Made by a program: the position numbers and the translations under genes. From the NCBI GenBank assembly GCA_033344735.1, contig JAWPMW010000001.1, forward strand, positions 1,804,171-1,868,170: a stretch of 64,000 nt of DNA, read 5' to 3'. Shown here one piece after another: positions 18,724 to 28,097 of the stretch. The stretch is from Gammaproteobacteria bacterium (lineage in GTDB: Bacteria; Pseudomonadota; Gammaproteobacteria; UBA4575). Within the stretch, counting starts at the first letter, position 1, and every line of letters begins with the position of its first letter. A model generated the notes under the pieces. That model saw only the letters and a list, made by a program, of their open reading frames with translations, ran no database searches and was not told where the DNA came from.

Positions 18724-19530
18724 TTGAGTACAGCGACATTACTTCGTGTTAGAAGTGTTTGGATTTCAGACGTTCACTTGGGATTTCGTGGATGTCAGGC
18801 AGAAAACTTACTCGATTTTCTACATAGTGTAGAAACCGAATATTTATATTTAGTCGGTGATATTGTCGATTTTTGGAGTCTTCAGAAATCTTCTTACTGG
18901 CCCCAACAACACACCAACGTTGTACGCTCCATTCTAGGCAAGGCTAAACACGGAACGAAAGTTATTTACGTTCCTGGAAATCATGATGAAGCCATGCGCG
19001 AATATGCAGGCTACTCATTTGGAAATGTAGAAATACACTTAGATTACGAACACATTACGGCGGATGGTAAAAAGCTATTAATTCTGCATGGTGATGAATT
19101 TGATACGATTGTTAAACACAGCCAAATGATTGCAAAACTTGGCAGTTGGGCCTATGACATTTTATTGCAGCTCAATCAATACGTAAATATTTTTCGCAAA
19201 CTATTCAAACGTAATTACTGGTCATTAGCTAAGTATCTAAAGCTTAAAGTAAAAAATGCTGTTAACTACATTGGTAGTTTTGAGACTGCACTAGCTCACC
19301 TAGCTAATGAAAGGAAAGTTGATGGGGTGGTTTGTGGACACATACATCACGCCGAAGTTCGTCACATCAATTCAGTGCTATATTGCAATGATGGAGACTG
19401 GGTAGAAAGTTGTTCTAGTATGATAGAGCATAATGATGGCAGTTTAGAACTTATCTATTGGAGTGAGGAATATAAAAAGTCTTTACTTAGCAAAAGCAAC
19501 TTGGAAGCTGATAGTCTAAACGTTGCTTAA
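18724..19530 (+). CDS. plcP: PlcP-type metallophosphoesterase (phospholipase C; often annotated as LpxH-like)
   Basis: This 268-residue calcineurin-like phosphoesterase has metal ligands in SDVHLG (D16, H18), GDIVDFW (D46), PGNHDE (N86, H87), LHGDEFD and CGHIHHAE. The segments RGCQAENLLDFL, YWPQQH, KVKNAVNYIG and CNDGDWVESCS are those of the PlcP group. PlcP cleaves phospholipid head groups to diacylglycerol in phosphate-starved Sinorhizobium and marine heterotrophs. Databases commonly label this group UDP-2,3-diacylglucosamine diphosphatase. The following glycosyltransferases and the surrounding phosphate genes favour PlcP. The start is TTG at 18724. Confidence 0.82.
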   Translation: MSTATLLRVRSVWISDVHLGFRGCQAENLLDFLHSVETEYLYLVGDIVDFWSLQKSSYWPQQHTNVVRSILGKAKHGTKVIYVPGNHDEAMREYAGYSFGNVEIHLDYEHITADGKKLLILHGDEFDTIVKHSQMIAKLGSWAYDILLQLNQYVNIFRKLFKRNYWSLAKYLKLKVKNAVNYIGSFETALAHLANERKVDGVVCGHIHHAEVRHINSVLYCNDGDWVESCSSMIEHNDGSLELIYWSEEYKKSLLSKSNLEADSLNVA

Positions 19531-19593
19531 TAGTAAACTTACTATAGTGTAAATATTTGCACTAATCCTTAAAACTCATACAACATAGCTACT

Positions 19594-20640
19594 ATGACGA
19601 TATCAGCAGGCAGTCCTATCCGCCTAGTAATAGTCACCGATGCTTGGAAACCACAAGTGAATGGCGTAGTAACGACCCTGGGTAAAACTCGTGACACAGT
19701 TATAAAATTAGGCCATCAAGTTCATGTAATTAATCCAAGTGAATGCAAAACTATTCCTTGCCCTACCTATCCTGAAATTCGTTTAGCATTAGGTGCAACT
19801 AAGTATGTGAAAAAACAAATCTCGGAGTTCCAACCAACTCATATCCATATCTCGACAGAGGGCCCACTGGGACAAGCTGCTAGAAAATACTGCATTAAAA
19901 ATAAACTGGCCTTTACTACCTCATACCATACTCAGTTCCCTGAATATATTAGGGAGAGATTCCCGATTCCATTAAGTATCTCTTATATGTTTTTCCGCCG
20001 TTTCCATAGCAAGGCAACACGTACAATGGTAGGTACACCACACCAACGAAAAATTTTACAAGACAGAGGATTCAAAAATATTTCTCTATGGACGCGTGGT
20101 GTAGATACCGAAATTTTTAAACCAAGAAATAAAGACTATTTAGATTATCCGCGCCCTATTTGGATTTACGTAGGTCGTGTTGCTGTAGAAAAAAACATTG
20201 AAGCCTTTTTGTCACTAGACTTGCCCGGCACTAAAGTAGTAATTGGCGATGGTCCCGCCACAGATGAGCTATGTGGAAAATATCCGGACGTTAAATTTGA
20301 AGGTTATAAATTTGGTGAAGAGCTGGCCTCGTATATTGCCAGTGGTGATGTTTTTGTATTTCCAAGCCTGACTGATACATTTGGTGTAGTAATGTTAGAA
20401 GCTATGGCATGTGGCCTTCCTGTCGCAGCCTATCCTGTTACTGGACCACGTGATGTTGTTCGTAAAGGCGTAACAGGCATCTTGGATGAAGACTTAAATA
20501 GGGCTGCGCTTCAAGCGCTGAAGCTAAATCCTCAGGACTGCATTTCTCAAGCCTTAGAGTACACCTGGGAACAGGCAACCCTACAGTTCATTAACAATCT
20601 CACTTTAGCCCACTTCAAAATAAACAAGCCGTCACTCTAA
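19594..20640 (+). CDS. GT4 glycosyltransferase, Agt-like (probable diacylglycerol glycosyltransferase)
   Basis: This 348-residue GT-B enzyme starts with the nucleotide-fold segment IVTDAWKPQVNGVVTTLGK. Its C-terminal donor-binding half carries the E-x7-E region TDTFGVVMLEAMACGLPVAA and WTRGVDTEIFKP. In marine bacteria a homologous gene next to plcP (agt) transfers sugar to the diacylglycerol made by PlcP, forming phosphorus-free glycolipids. The pairing here is the same, 63 bp apart, so this is the likely function. There is no signal peptide; it should act at the inner face of the inner membrane. Sugar donor unknown. Confidence 0.78.
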   Translation: MTISAGSPIRLVIVTDAWKPQVNGVVTTLGKTRDTVIKLGHQVHVINPSECKTIPCPTYPEIRLALGATKYVKKQISEFQPTHIHISTEGPLGQAARKYCIKNKLAFTTSYHTQFPEYIRERFPIPLSISYMFFRRFHSKATRTMVGTPHQRKILQDRGFKNISLWTRGVDTEIFKPRNKDYLDYPRPIWIYVGRVAVEKNIEAFLSLDLPGTKVVIGDGPATDELCGKYPDVKFEGYKFGEELASYIASGDVFVFPSLTDTFGVVMLEAMACGLPVAAYPVTGPRDVVRKGVTGILDEDLNRAALQALKLNPQDCISQALEYTWEQATLQFINNLTLAHFKINKPSL

Positions 20641-20678
20641 TTGCATGAATTAACCATGCTTTATATTAATAAAATGAC

Positions 20679-21836
20679 ATGAATATTTTAATAATATCGG
20701 ATGTTTACTTCCCCAGAATCAACGGGGTTTCAACTTCAATACAAACTTTCAAGACTGAATTTGAGAAAGCTGGACACAAAGTGACTTTGATTGCACCAGA
20801 GTATACTGGAAACGACCATCAAGACGATTCATTAATCAGGATAGCATCTCGCAGCATTCCCTATGACCCGGAAGATAGGATGATGAAGTCCGGAGAAATA
20901 AGACGTCTGATTCCAAAGCTAGATGCATATAACTTTGACATTGTACATATACAAACTCCTTTTGTTGCACATTACTCTGGGATAAGGATTGCCAAAGCAT
21001 TAAGAATTCCATGCGTAATTACTTACCATACTTTATTTGAAGAGTATCTTTATCACTACATTCCAGTAGTCCCCAAATCGATTCTGAAATATTTTGCTCG
21101 CCGGTTTTCATCCAGCCAATGCAATCAAGCTCATGGTGTTATTGCTCCATCATCAATTATCGTTGAGCTATTAAAAGATTATGGTGTTAATAATAATATT
21201 AAGATTATTCCTACCGGAATTAAGAGCAAAAAGTTTGAATACGGTGATGGTAATAAATTTAAAACCTCATTTAATATTCCTAACAATAAACCAACACTTC
21301 TTAATGTCAGTCGTGTTGCATTTGAAAAAAATATCGGCTTGTTACTAGAGGTATTAAAAAAAGTAAAACAACACTTCCCTGAAATCATGCTAATAATCGC
21401 AGGCGAAGGGCCTGCAAAAAACGCATATATGCAGCAAGCTAAAAGTTTAGGGCTTGAAGATAATACAGTGTTTGTTGGCTACTTAGATAGAGATAGTGAG
21501 TTAATTGACTGTTACCATAGCGCTGATATTTTTGTCTTTAGTTCTACTACCGAAACACAGGGGCTTGTGCTATTGGAATCAATGGCAGCGGGAACACCTG
21601 TAATTTCTGTTGCCGCCATGGGCACTAAAGATATTCTTGTTGATTGCCCAGGCGCAATTATAACAACCGGCGAGATAGACGACTTTTGCGGCAAAATAGT
21701 CTCATTACTAGAGAATAAACAAGCTTATGAAAAAATAAATTTAGCAGCTGTGAATTACGCAAAGCAATGGGACTCGAGAACACTTGCTGATAAGATGTTA
21801 AGATTCTACCAAGAGGTCATTTCACTTAAAATCTAA
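20679..21836 (+). CDS. GT4 glycosyltransferase, possible second glycolipid enzyme
   Basis: This 385-residue GT-B protein has the N-terminal signature IISDVYFPRINGVSTSIQTF and GHKVTLIAPEY, the mid-section VITYHTLFEEYLYHY, and donor-site motifs NVSRVAFEKN and TTETQGLVLLESMAAGTPVI. This is the pattern of bacterial 1,2-diacylglycerol glucosyltransferases and related mannosyltransferases. It differs clearly from the preceding GT4, so it may add a second sugar or make a second glycolipid. It lies 38 bp after that gene, and its stop overlaps the ppk start codon. The acceptor cannot be proved from sequence. Confidence 0.75.
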   Translation: MNILIISDVYFPRINGVSTSIQTFKTEFEKAGHKVTLIAPEYTGNDHQDDSLIRIASRSIPYDPEDRMMKSGEIRRLIPKLDAYNFDIVHIQTPFVAHYSGIRIAKALRIPCVITYHTLFEEYLYHYIPVVPKSILKYFARRFSSSQCNQAHGVIAPSSIIVELLKDYGVNNNIKIIPTGIKSKKFEYGDGNKFKTSFNIPNNKPTLLNVSRVAFEKNIGLLLEVLKKVKQHFPEIMLIIAGEGPAKNAYMQQAKSLGLEDNTVFVGYLDRDSELIDCYHSADIFVFSSTTETQGLVLLESMAAGTPVISVAAMGTKDILVDCPGAIITTGEIDDFCGKIVSLLENKQAYEKINLAAVNYAKQWDSRTLADKMLRFYQEVISLKI

Positions 21837-23935
21837 TGCCGGCTAATAAAGAAGAAAATATCAATGCGATTGATGTCAGTCGCCCCGAACTATTTATAAA
21901 TCGAGAAATCAGTCAGCTCAAATTTAATGAGCGAGTATTAGAGCAGGCAAAAAATACCAACACACCGTTATTAGAACGCTTAAAATTCCTTTGTATATCG
22001 TGCTCTAACCTAGATGAGTTTTTTGAAATTAGAGTACTAGGCATTAAACAGCATATTGAATTTTCCACCGGATACACCTCTGCAGATCAAAAACCAGCTA
22101 GGCAGATATTAAAAGAAGTACATGAATCCGCCAGTATATTAATTGAAGAACAATATCGCGTTTTCAACGAGGTAATATTACCTGCGCTAGCCAATGAAGA
22201 TGTTCATTTTATTGCACGCGAAAAATGGTCTCGATCTCAACGAGATTGGATTCAGCAATATTTTACAGAACAGGTTGAGCCAGTATTAAGCCCTATGGGC
22301 ATCGACCCAGGACACCCATTTCCACGAATTTTAAACAAAAGTTTAAATTTTATTGTAGAAGTTGGCGGCTCAGATGCATTTGGCCGAAGCGGTCATCTTG
22401 CTGTTGTTCAAGCACCAAGGTCGTTGCCCCGATTGATTCAACTCCCCAGCGATGATAATGATGAATCAGTCAATTTCGTTTTCTTGTCCTCAGTGATTCA
22501 CGAATTTGTTCATGACTTATTTGAGGGTTTACAGGTCCACGGTTGCTATCAATTTCGCGTTACACGAAATAGCGACTTATATGTTGATGACGAAATTGAT
22601 GATTTACCGCTTGCTCTAGAAGGTGAACTCGCATCACGTCGTTATGGCGCAGCAGCTAGATTAGAAACCTATAAAAATACCCCTGATCATCTAATAGAGT
22701 ATCTACTACAGAAATTCGACTTAGATGAAATTGATTTATATAAAGTTAATGGCCCTGTTAATTTAAATAGGCTATTAAACACCTATGACTTAATTGATCG
22801 CCCTGATTTGAAATATGATAGTTTCAAACCTTTACTGCCTGATCCAATTACGTCAGATTCAAATTTATTCAAAGTAATTTCACAACAAGATGTGTTGATG
22901 CATCACCCTTATCAATCTTTCACGCCTGTTCTTAATTTTATTCACCAGGCGGCTATAGACCCTAAAGTACTCGCCATCAAACAAACTCTTTATAGAACTG
23001 GTGCCAAGTCTCGCATAGTCGACGCATTGGTTATGGCTGCCACCTCAGGGAAGGAAGTAACAGTTGTCATTGAGTTAATGGCCAGATTTGATGAGGCTGC
23101 CAATATTGCTTTAGCTAACCGTTTGCAAAAAGCAGGTGCGCATGTTGTTTATGGGATTGTTGGAATAAAAACTCACGCCAAAATGATTTTAGTGATACGC
23201 CGTGAGAATAATAAACTAGTCCGGTATGCTCACCTTGGTACAGGTAATTACCACCAGTCTACTGCTAAGCTATATACCGATTACGGCATGTTCACATGCA
23301 ACCCTGAAATAACAACTGATTTACATGAAATATTCTTACAACTCACTAGTTTCACAAAAATTCCCAGATTAAATAATGTATTACAAGCTCCATTTACTTT
23401 ATATAAAACAATTATTGAATACATTGAAAAAGAAACTAAACGTGCATTACAAAACCGTAAAGCAAAAATTATTGCTCGTGTAAACTCTTTAATAGAACCA
23501 CAACTGATACAAGCGCTTTATCGTGCTTCTATTGCCGGTGTAGAGATTAAACTAATTGTTCGCGGACCATGCTGCTTAAGACCTGGCGTTAAAGATATAT
23601 CAGAAAATATTGAGGTCCGTTCAATAGTGGGAAGATTCCTCGAGCATTCTCGTGTATTTTATTTTTACAATGGCGGCCGTTCTAAACTATATTGTTCTAG
23701 TGCTGATTGGATGGATAGAAATTTTTTCCGTCGTGTAGAAACCGCCTGGCCCATAGAGGATCGTGCAATTAAAAAGCGTGTACTTTCTGAGTTAGAACTA
23801 TTAATCAAAGACAATCAAAATGCCTGGATTCTTCAAGCGAACGGAGACTACATCATGAAAAATGTCGGCAACAAAGATAAAAAAATTACTGCTCAGTTAG
23901 AGTTGTTGAAAAAATATTCTAAAATGAAAGTTTAA
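21836..23935 (+). CDS. ppk1: Polyphosphate kinase PPK1
   Basis: PPK1 polymerises the gamma-phosphate of ATP into inorganic polyphosphate. It has 699 residues, standard for the family. The N-terminal ELFINREISQLKFNERVLEQA and CISCSNLDEFFEIRV are conserved. The two phospholipase-D-like catalytic histidines lie in GIKTHAKMILV and YAHLGTGNYHQSTAKLYTDYG, matching the E. coli H435 and H454 regions. The ATG overlaps the preceding stop (TAATG), so ppk is the last gene of plcP-GT-GT-ppk and translationally coupled. Its last 17 bases overlap the 3' end of the opposing ppx gene. Confidence 0.96.
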   Translation: MPANKEENINAIDVSRPELFINREISQLKFNERVLEQAKNTNTPLLERLKFLCISCSNLDEFFEIRVLGIKQHIEFSTGYTSADQKPARQILKEVHESASILIEEQYRVFNEVILPALANEDVHFIAREKWSRSQRDWIQQYFTEQVEPVLSPMGIDPGHPFPRILNKSLNFIVEVGGSDAFGRSGHLAVVQAPRSLPRLIQLPSDDNDESVNFVFLSSVIHEFVHDLFEGLQVHGCYQFRVTRNSDLYVDDEIDDLPLALEGELASRRYGAAARLETYKNTPDHLIEYLLQKFDLDEIDLYKVNGPVNLNRLLNTYDLIDRPDLKYDSFKPLLPDPITSDSNLFKVISQQDVLMHHPYQSFTPVLNFIHQAAIDPKVLAIKQTLYRTGAKSRIVDALVMAATSGKEVTVVIELMARFDEAANIALANRLQKAGAHVVYGIVGIKTHAKMILVIRRENNKLVRYAHLGTGNYHQSTAKLYTDYGMFTCNPEITTDLHEIFLQLTSFTKIPRLNNVLQAPFTLYKTIIEYIEKETKRALQNRKAKIIARVNSLIEPQLIQALYRASIAGVEIKLIVRGPCCLRPGVKDISENIEVRSIVGRFLEHSRVFYFYNGGRSKLYCSSADWMDRNFFRRVETAWPIEDRAIKKRVLSELELLIKDNQNAWILQANGDYIMKNVGNKDKKITAQLELLKKYSKMKV

Positions 23936-25418
23936 TATCAATTGCCTTTAAATACTCGCGTTCCTGTTGCAAATCAATTTGAGTTAAAGGCGATTGATCT
24001 ATCCAGCCTTTATCAAACGCCAGTCTTATCTCAGATTTCTTAGCAGTAATTGCCTTAATAGGAAATTCATTATCTACTCGATCACGATTAAGTAATACTG
24101 CTAGCCTTAGCAAGACAATCAAGCTTTTCACTAAACTGCCTTCATCACTTTGCAAAAGATCAAACACATCCGCTCGAATCTTCCTGCGATGACAACCAAC
24201 TAAACACGCTAATACTTGTTGTTCACTACTTGCAAATCCAGGCATGTCCGAATGTTGTAATAAATACGCACCATGGCGATGGTATCCTGAATGGGCAATA
24301 TCCAAACCCACTTCGTGTAGTCGAGCTGCCCATCTCAACTGATTTTCATGCTCAGCACTGGTCAGTCCCCATGCCTTTTTGACTTTATTCAACAACATAC
24401 ATGCACTAAGTTCAGTTCTATTAGCTTGGTCAAAATCAACGTGGTATCGGTGTTCAAAACCTCGAACTGTATCAGCACGTACATCTTCGTGCTCCAAACG
24501 AAGCCGGCCTAGTAAATCAAACAATATTCCTTCACGTAATGCACCGTCAGAAAAATTCATTTGATTAAGATCAAGACTATCGAATATTGCTAGCAAGATT
24601 GCCAGACCACCAGGAAATACTGGTAAACGTTCTTTTTTTACATTAGATAGATCTAATTCCTTAGCAAGTAATAAATCTCGCACTTTAAATAATGATTCCA
24701 ACGATATTTCATTACCTGTTTCAAGCTGACTGCTAGCAATTTCACTAATCGCTTTTATAGTCCCTGATGTTCCAACCTCTAAATCCCAGCCAATCCTCTT
24801 ATACGAACTGACTATTGGGCGCAGCTGTAATTTAGCTGACATAAATGCTTGGTCAAAATTTTTGCGTGTCACTTTAGCGTTTGGGAAGTATTGCTCACTC
24901 ATGGACACACATCCCATAAATAAACTTTCCATTCTTAAAGGGTGTATTCCTTCACCTACTATAATTTCTGTACTGCCGCCTCCTATGTCCACGACAATAC
25001 GTCGATCATTCGGCCGAGAGATCGCATACGTTGTTCCTTGATAGATAAGCCGCGCTTCTTCTATCCCGGATATAACTTCAATGGGATGCCCCAGTGCAGT
25101 TTGAGCAGCTTTTAAAAACTTACGGGAATTTTTTGCCTGGCGAAGTGCATTTGTACCGATAGCTCTGACGGAATCCGCATGCATATCTCGCAGTCTTTGG
25201 CCAAATCTTTCTAAACATGCAACGGCCCGCTGCATGGCTTCTTTATCTAACTCACGTGAGGAATTTAAACCCGCACTCAGGCGCACCATTTCGCGTAGAC
25301 GATCTACAATCTTGAATCGACCATGATGGTTTGTTGCTACCACCATATGAAAACTGTTTGAGCCTAAATCTAGCGCTGCAATTATTTCTGGTTCGCTTTC
25401 ATCGCTGAGTGTAATCAC
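23919..25418 (-). CDS. ppx: Exopolyphosphatase (Ppx/GppA family)
   Basis: This 499-residue enzyme degrades polyphosphate from its ends and may also act on pppGpp. The actin-like ATPase fold is visible: AALDLGSNSFHMVVA near the N-terminus, the catalytic region GIEEARLIYQG, and the phosphate loop VDIGGGSTEIIVG. A C-terminal HD-like region (about 315-490) contains RLHEVGLDIAHSGYHRHGAYL. The length and C-terminal domain favour Ppx over short GppA proteins. It converges on ppk with a 17-bp overlap, opposite in function and direction. Confidence 0.93.
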   Translation of the reverse strand: MITLSDESEPEIIAALDLGSNSFHMVVATNHHGRFKIVDRLREMVRLSAGLNSSRELDKEAMQRAVACLERFGQRLRDMHADSVRAIGTNALRQAKNSRKFLKAAQTALGHPIEVISGIEEARLIYQGTTYAISRPNDRRIVVDIGGGSTEIIVGEGIHPLRMESLFMGCVSMSEQYFPNAKVTRKNFDQAFMSAKLQLRPIVSSYKRIGWDLEVGTSGTIKAISEIASSQLETGNEISLESLFKVRDLLLAKELDLSNVKKERLPVFPGGLAILLAIFDSLDLNQMNFSDGALREGILFDLLGRLRLEHEDVRADTVRGFEHRYHVDFDQANRTELSACMLLNKVKKAWGLTSAEHENQLRWAARLHEVGLDIAHSGYHRHGAYLLQHSDMPGFASSEQQVLACLVGCHRRKIRADVFDLLQSDEGSLVKSLIVLLRLAVLLNRDRVDNEFPIKAITAKKSEIRLAFDKGWIDQSPLTQIDLQQEREYLKAIDIKLSF

Positions 25419-25466
25419 ACACCCCCATTATTTTCATCGAACATTCCTTATCCAAATGATTGTTTT

Positions 25467-26270
25467 TTATTGGTTACGTTCTAATAATACTTTTCCGCTA
25501 CCATAATTTACGACAACACCCTCAGGCACAATGGCTGATATATACGACTGGCCACCAGGTAATTTATCTCCTTGTCTATACTTAACCATATTAATTAGCA
25601 CAAAGCTTGATTTGCCACTGTCATCGTATACATGCACATTGACTTCATATTGACTTAATTGAGCTCGTTGACTAACTGGGATATCCGTTAATTTTACATA
25701 GTCAGTGTTAGAGGTTGTTGTATTTTGCTTCTCTACCGCAGCAGTGACAGAAGCTACTGTTGGTTTGCTTAATTCTATAGGTGCTGATAACGGTTTACTT
25801 GAATATTGAACTGGCGGTGTCTTCTTAACAATCTTTTTAATTGTTTTTTTGCTTGATTTTTTTACAACTTCACTTTTCGTTACTTTTGCCTCATCAAGCA
25901 ATGAAGATGCTGGCAGCGTTTTGTTAGCATCATTAGAAAGCTCTATTGATTGAGGCGCTAACAGTTGGCTTGGTTCATCAATGACTACCACTAATTCCTC
26001 TTGATTATTAACGACAGGCTCAGAAGCTTCTTCTTTATTTTGTAAACTAATTTTCGACGGCTCTTTATGCAGATAAGTTTTCCAGATATACCCTATAGAC
26101 AAAAAAATGATTAGCGCAAAATTTGCAGCCAAGGCTATAAGTACCCACTTTTTAAATCGATCTTCTTTTATAGTAGAACTAGTGGCATATCGAGCCGTAT
26201 CTATACCAACAGCGTTTTCTGACTGACGTTCTTTTTCAGCTCGGGACAACGCATCTAATATCATTGACAT
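25467..26270 (-). CDS. gspB: GspB/ExeB-like general secretion pathway protein
   Basis: This 267-residue protein starts with MSMILDALSRAEKERQ, the cytoplasmic hallmark of GspB/ExeB. One membrane helix follows (about residues 45-62), then a Lys/Ser/Pro-rich periplasmic stretch. The C-terminal GspB domain (about 195-265) has VPVSQRAQLSQYEVNVHVY and INMVKYRQGDKL. With its ATPase partner ExeA it inserts the type II secretin GspD through peptidoglycan in Aeromonas and Vibrio. It is 5 bp after exeA. No gspC-N genes are in the window. Confidence 0.9.
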   Translation of the reverse strand: MSMILDALSRAEKERQSENAVGIDTARYATSSTIKEDRFKKWVLIALAANFALIIFLSIGYIWKTYLHKEPSKISLQNKEEASEPVVNNQEELVVVIDEPSQLLAPQSIELSNDANKTLPASSLLDEAKVTKSEVVKKSSKKTIKKIVKKTPPVQYSSKPLSAPIELSKPTVASVTAAVEKQNTTTSNTDYVKLTDIPVSQRAQLSQYEVNVHVYDDSGKSSFVLINMVKYRQGDKLPGGQSYISAIVPEGVVVNYGSGKVLLERNQ

Positions 26271-26275
26271 TATCG

Positions 26276-27973
26276 TTACCCTTTATTTGTTGGCTTTAAC
26301 TTAGGAACAACGCTAGTGCCGCTAACATTAATTAATTCAATAAACGTTTCTCGGCCAACAATACCATCTGCTTTAAGCCCTCTACTAGCTTGAAATTGTG
26401 TAACACGCTCAGCCAATTCTGAATTGAATTTCAAGTTATCGGCAGAATATTCAGCTTGTTGCTTACCCTCTATACCATCTAGCTGATGACGCAACCATAA
26501 AACATCAGGTCCTACAAAACCTTCTGCCAAAGATTCATTATCTGGGAATGGTGGCTTCCATAAAACAATGTAATTGCCCGACCATGTTTGCTGTAATTCT
26601 TCTGCTCTAACATCAACTTCTTTGTCATTAATTTTAATACTAAGATTATTCCCATTAGCCTTATACAACAAGACAAATATTATTTTTTGATTTGCATTCT
26701 TCAATTCTAATACTGCGGGGCGGTTATATTGAATAATATCCGCAATCACTCCTCGTCCAAATATACAACGCATGCCTGCTTTTATTGCGCGCGTACATGC
26801 TGTATCACCTGTGTATGCAGAATAATCTCTCTGCCACAGTGCAAATAAATTTGTGAACGCTGAAAAAGTATCTGCATTACCTGATTGGCTTAGCAATAGA
26901 CTTGCAAACTTAGACTGCACAGGAAAATCCTGTTTGCGCATAACTGGTTCGGGCTCAACTATTGCTGTTGCTACTGGAGCAACCTCGGCAACTGGACTAG
27001 ATAATTTTTTATCTATTATTTCTGCTTCAACATTAGCTTGCGCATTATTAAGAGGTGGCTTATCTGGCAATATTAAACTCCATAGGCCAATTGCAATTGC
27101 TAATAATGCAACTGAAACCCCACCTATTACCGGCCAACTCAAAGACAATTTTCTATGAGATGTTGATTTCCCCAACACCTCTGTTGCGGCATTACTTACA
27201 ATGTCTTTTTTAATTAATGGCAGATTTGCGCCATAAGCACCAATTAATGCACGCTCGCATAAAGTATTCACCAACCTTGGAATGCCGCGCGACAACTTGT
27301 AAATTTCACTTACGGCTGATTTGGTAAACACCTCCCTTGTGACACCTGCAATTTTTAATCGATGTGTAATGTACTCGCCCGTTTCTTCTCTTGTAAGTGG
27401 TGTTAAGTGAAATCGTGCTGTAATGCGCTGGGATAGTTGTCTTAACTCTGGCATATCAAGCATGGTCTGCAATTCTGGCTGACCAATTAAAATTATTTGT
27501 AATAGTTTTTGAGTTGATACTTCAAGGTTAGTCAACAAGCGGACTTGCTCCAAGACCTCTGAAGTTAAGTTTTGCGCTTCGTCTATTACTACAACAATAC
27601 GTTGTCCCTGACCATATGCTTTTAATAAGTATAAATTTAAGCGATCAATCAACGCTTTAATACTTGAGACATTTTTTGGATAACTCACCTGTAGCTCATC
27701 GCAAATGGATGCCACAAGCTCAACCGGAGACTGTTTAGGGTTGAGAATCAATGCGATACGCACATTATCAGTAATACTTTCTAATGCACTGCGGCATAAG
27801 GTCGTTTTACCGGTACCCACTTCTCCTGTAAGTAGTACGAAACCACCCGCTTCATCTGCACCATAGAGTAAATGCGCAAACCCATCCCGATGGCGTCTAC
27901 TCAAGTATAGAAAACGCGGGTCAGGCGTGATCTGAAAAGGCTTTTCAGTTAATCCGAAATACTCTAAATACAT
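26276..27973 (-). CDS. gspA: GspA/ExeA-like AAA ATPase with peptidoglycan-binding domain
   Basis: This 565-residue protein has three parts. A cytoplasmic AAA domain has the ExeA signature YFGLTEKPFQITPDPRFLYL, Walker A GEVGTGKTTL (about 50-59) and Walker B IVVVIDEAQNL. A membrane helix lies at about 280-300. The periplasmic part ends in a peptidoglycan-binding domain (about 490-555, with NSELAERVTQFQASRGLKADG). In type II secretion, ExeA remodels murein for secretin assembly with ExeB. Its partner gspB follows directly. Related proteins also serve type IV pilus or other envelope machines, so the exact system is unsure. Confidence 0.9.
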   Translation of the reverse strand: MYLEYFGLTEKPFQITPDPRFLYLSRRHRDGFAHLLYGADEAGGFVLLTGEVGTGKTTLCRSALESITDNVRIALILNPKQSPVELVASICDELQVSYPKNVSSIKALIDRLNLYLLKAYGQGQRIVVVIDEAQNLTSEVLEQVRLLTNLEVSTQKLLQIILIGQPELQTMLDMPELRQLSQRITARFHLTPLTREETGEYITHRLKIAGVTREVFTKSAVSEIYKLSRGIPRLVNTLCERALIGAYGANLPLIKKDIVSNAATEVLGKSTSHRKLSLSWPVIGGVSVALLAIAIGLWSLILPDKPPLNNAQANVEAEIIDKKLSSPVAEVAPVATAIVEPEPVMRKQDFPVQSKFASLLLSQSGNADTFSAFTNLFALWQRDYSAYTGDTACTRAIKAGMRCIFGRGVIADIIQYNRPAVLELKNANQKIIFVLLYKANGNNLSIKINDKEVDVRAEELQQTWSGNYIVLWKPPFPDNESLAEGFVGPDVLWLRHQLDGIEGKQQAEYSADNLKFNSELAERVTQFQASRGLKADGIVGRETFIELINVSGTSVVPKLKPTNKG

Positions 27974-28097
27974 AAGGTGTGATATGGCCTAATTATGTGG
28001 CTATTCTACTTGCAACAAACGCAAGCTGTAAAACTTACATAGACCCAATAAATTATGATTGATTTCATGCAAATGGACTAAATTGTCACAGACCAAT

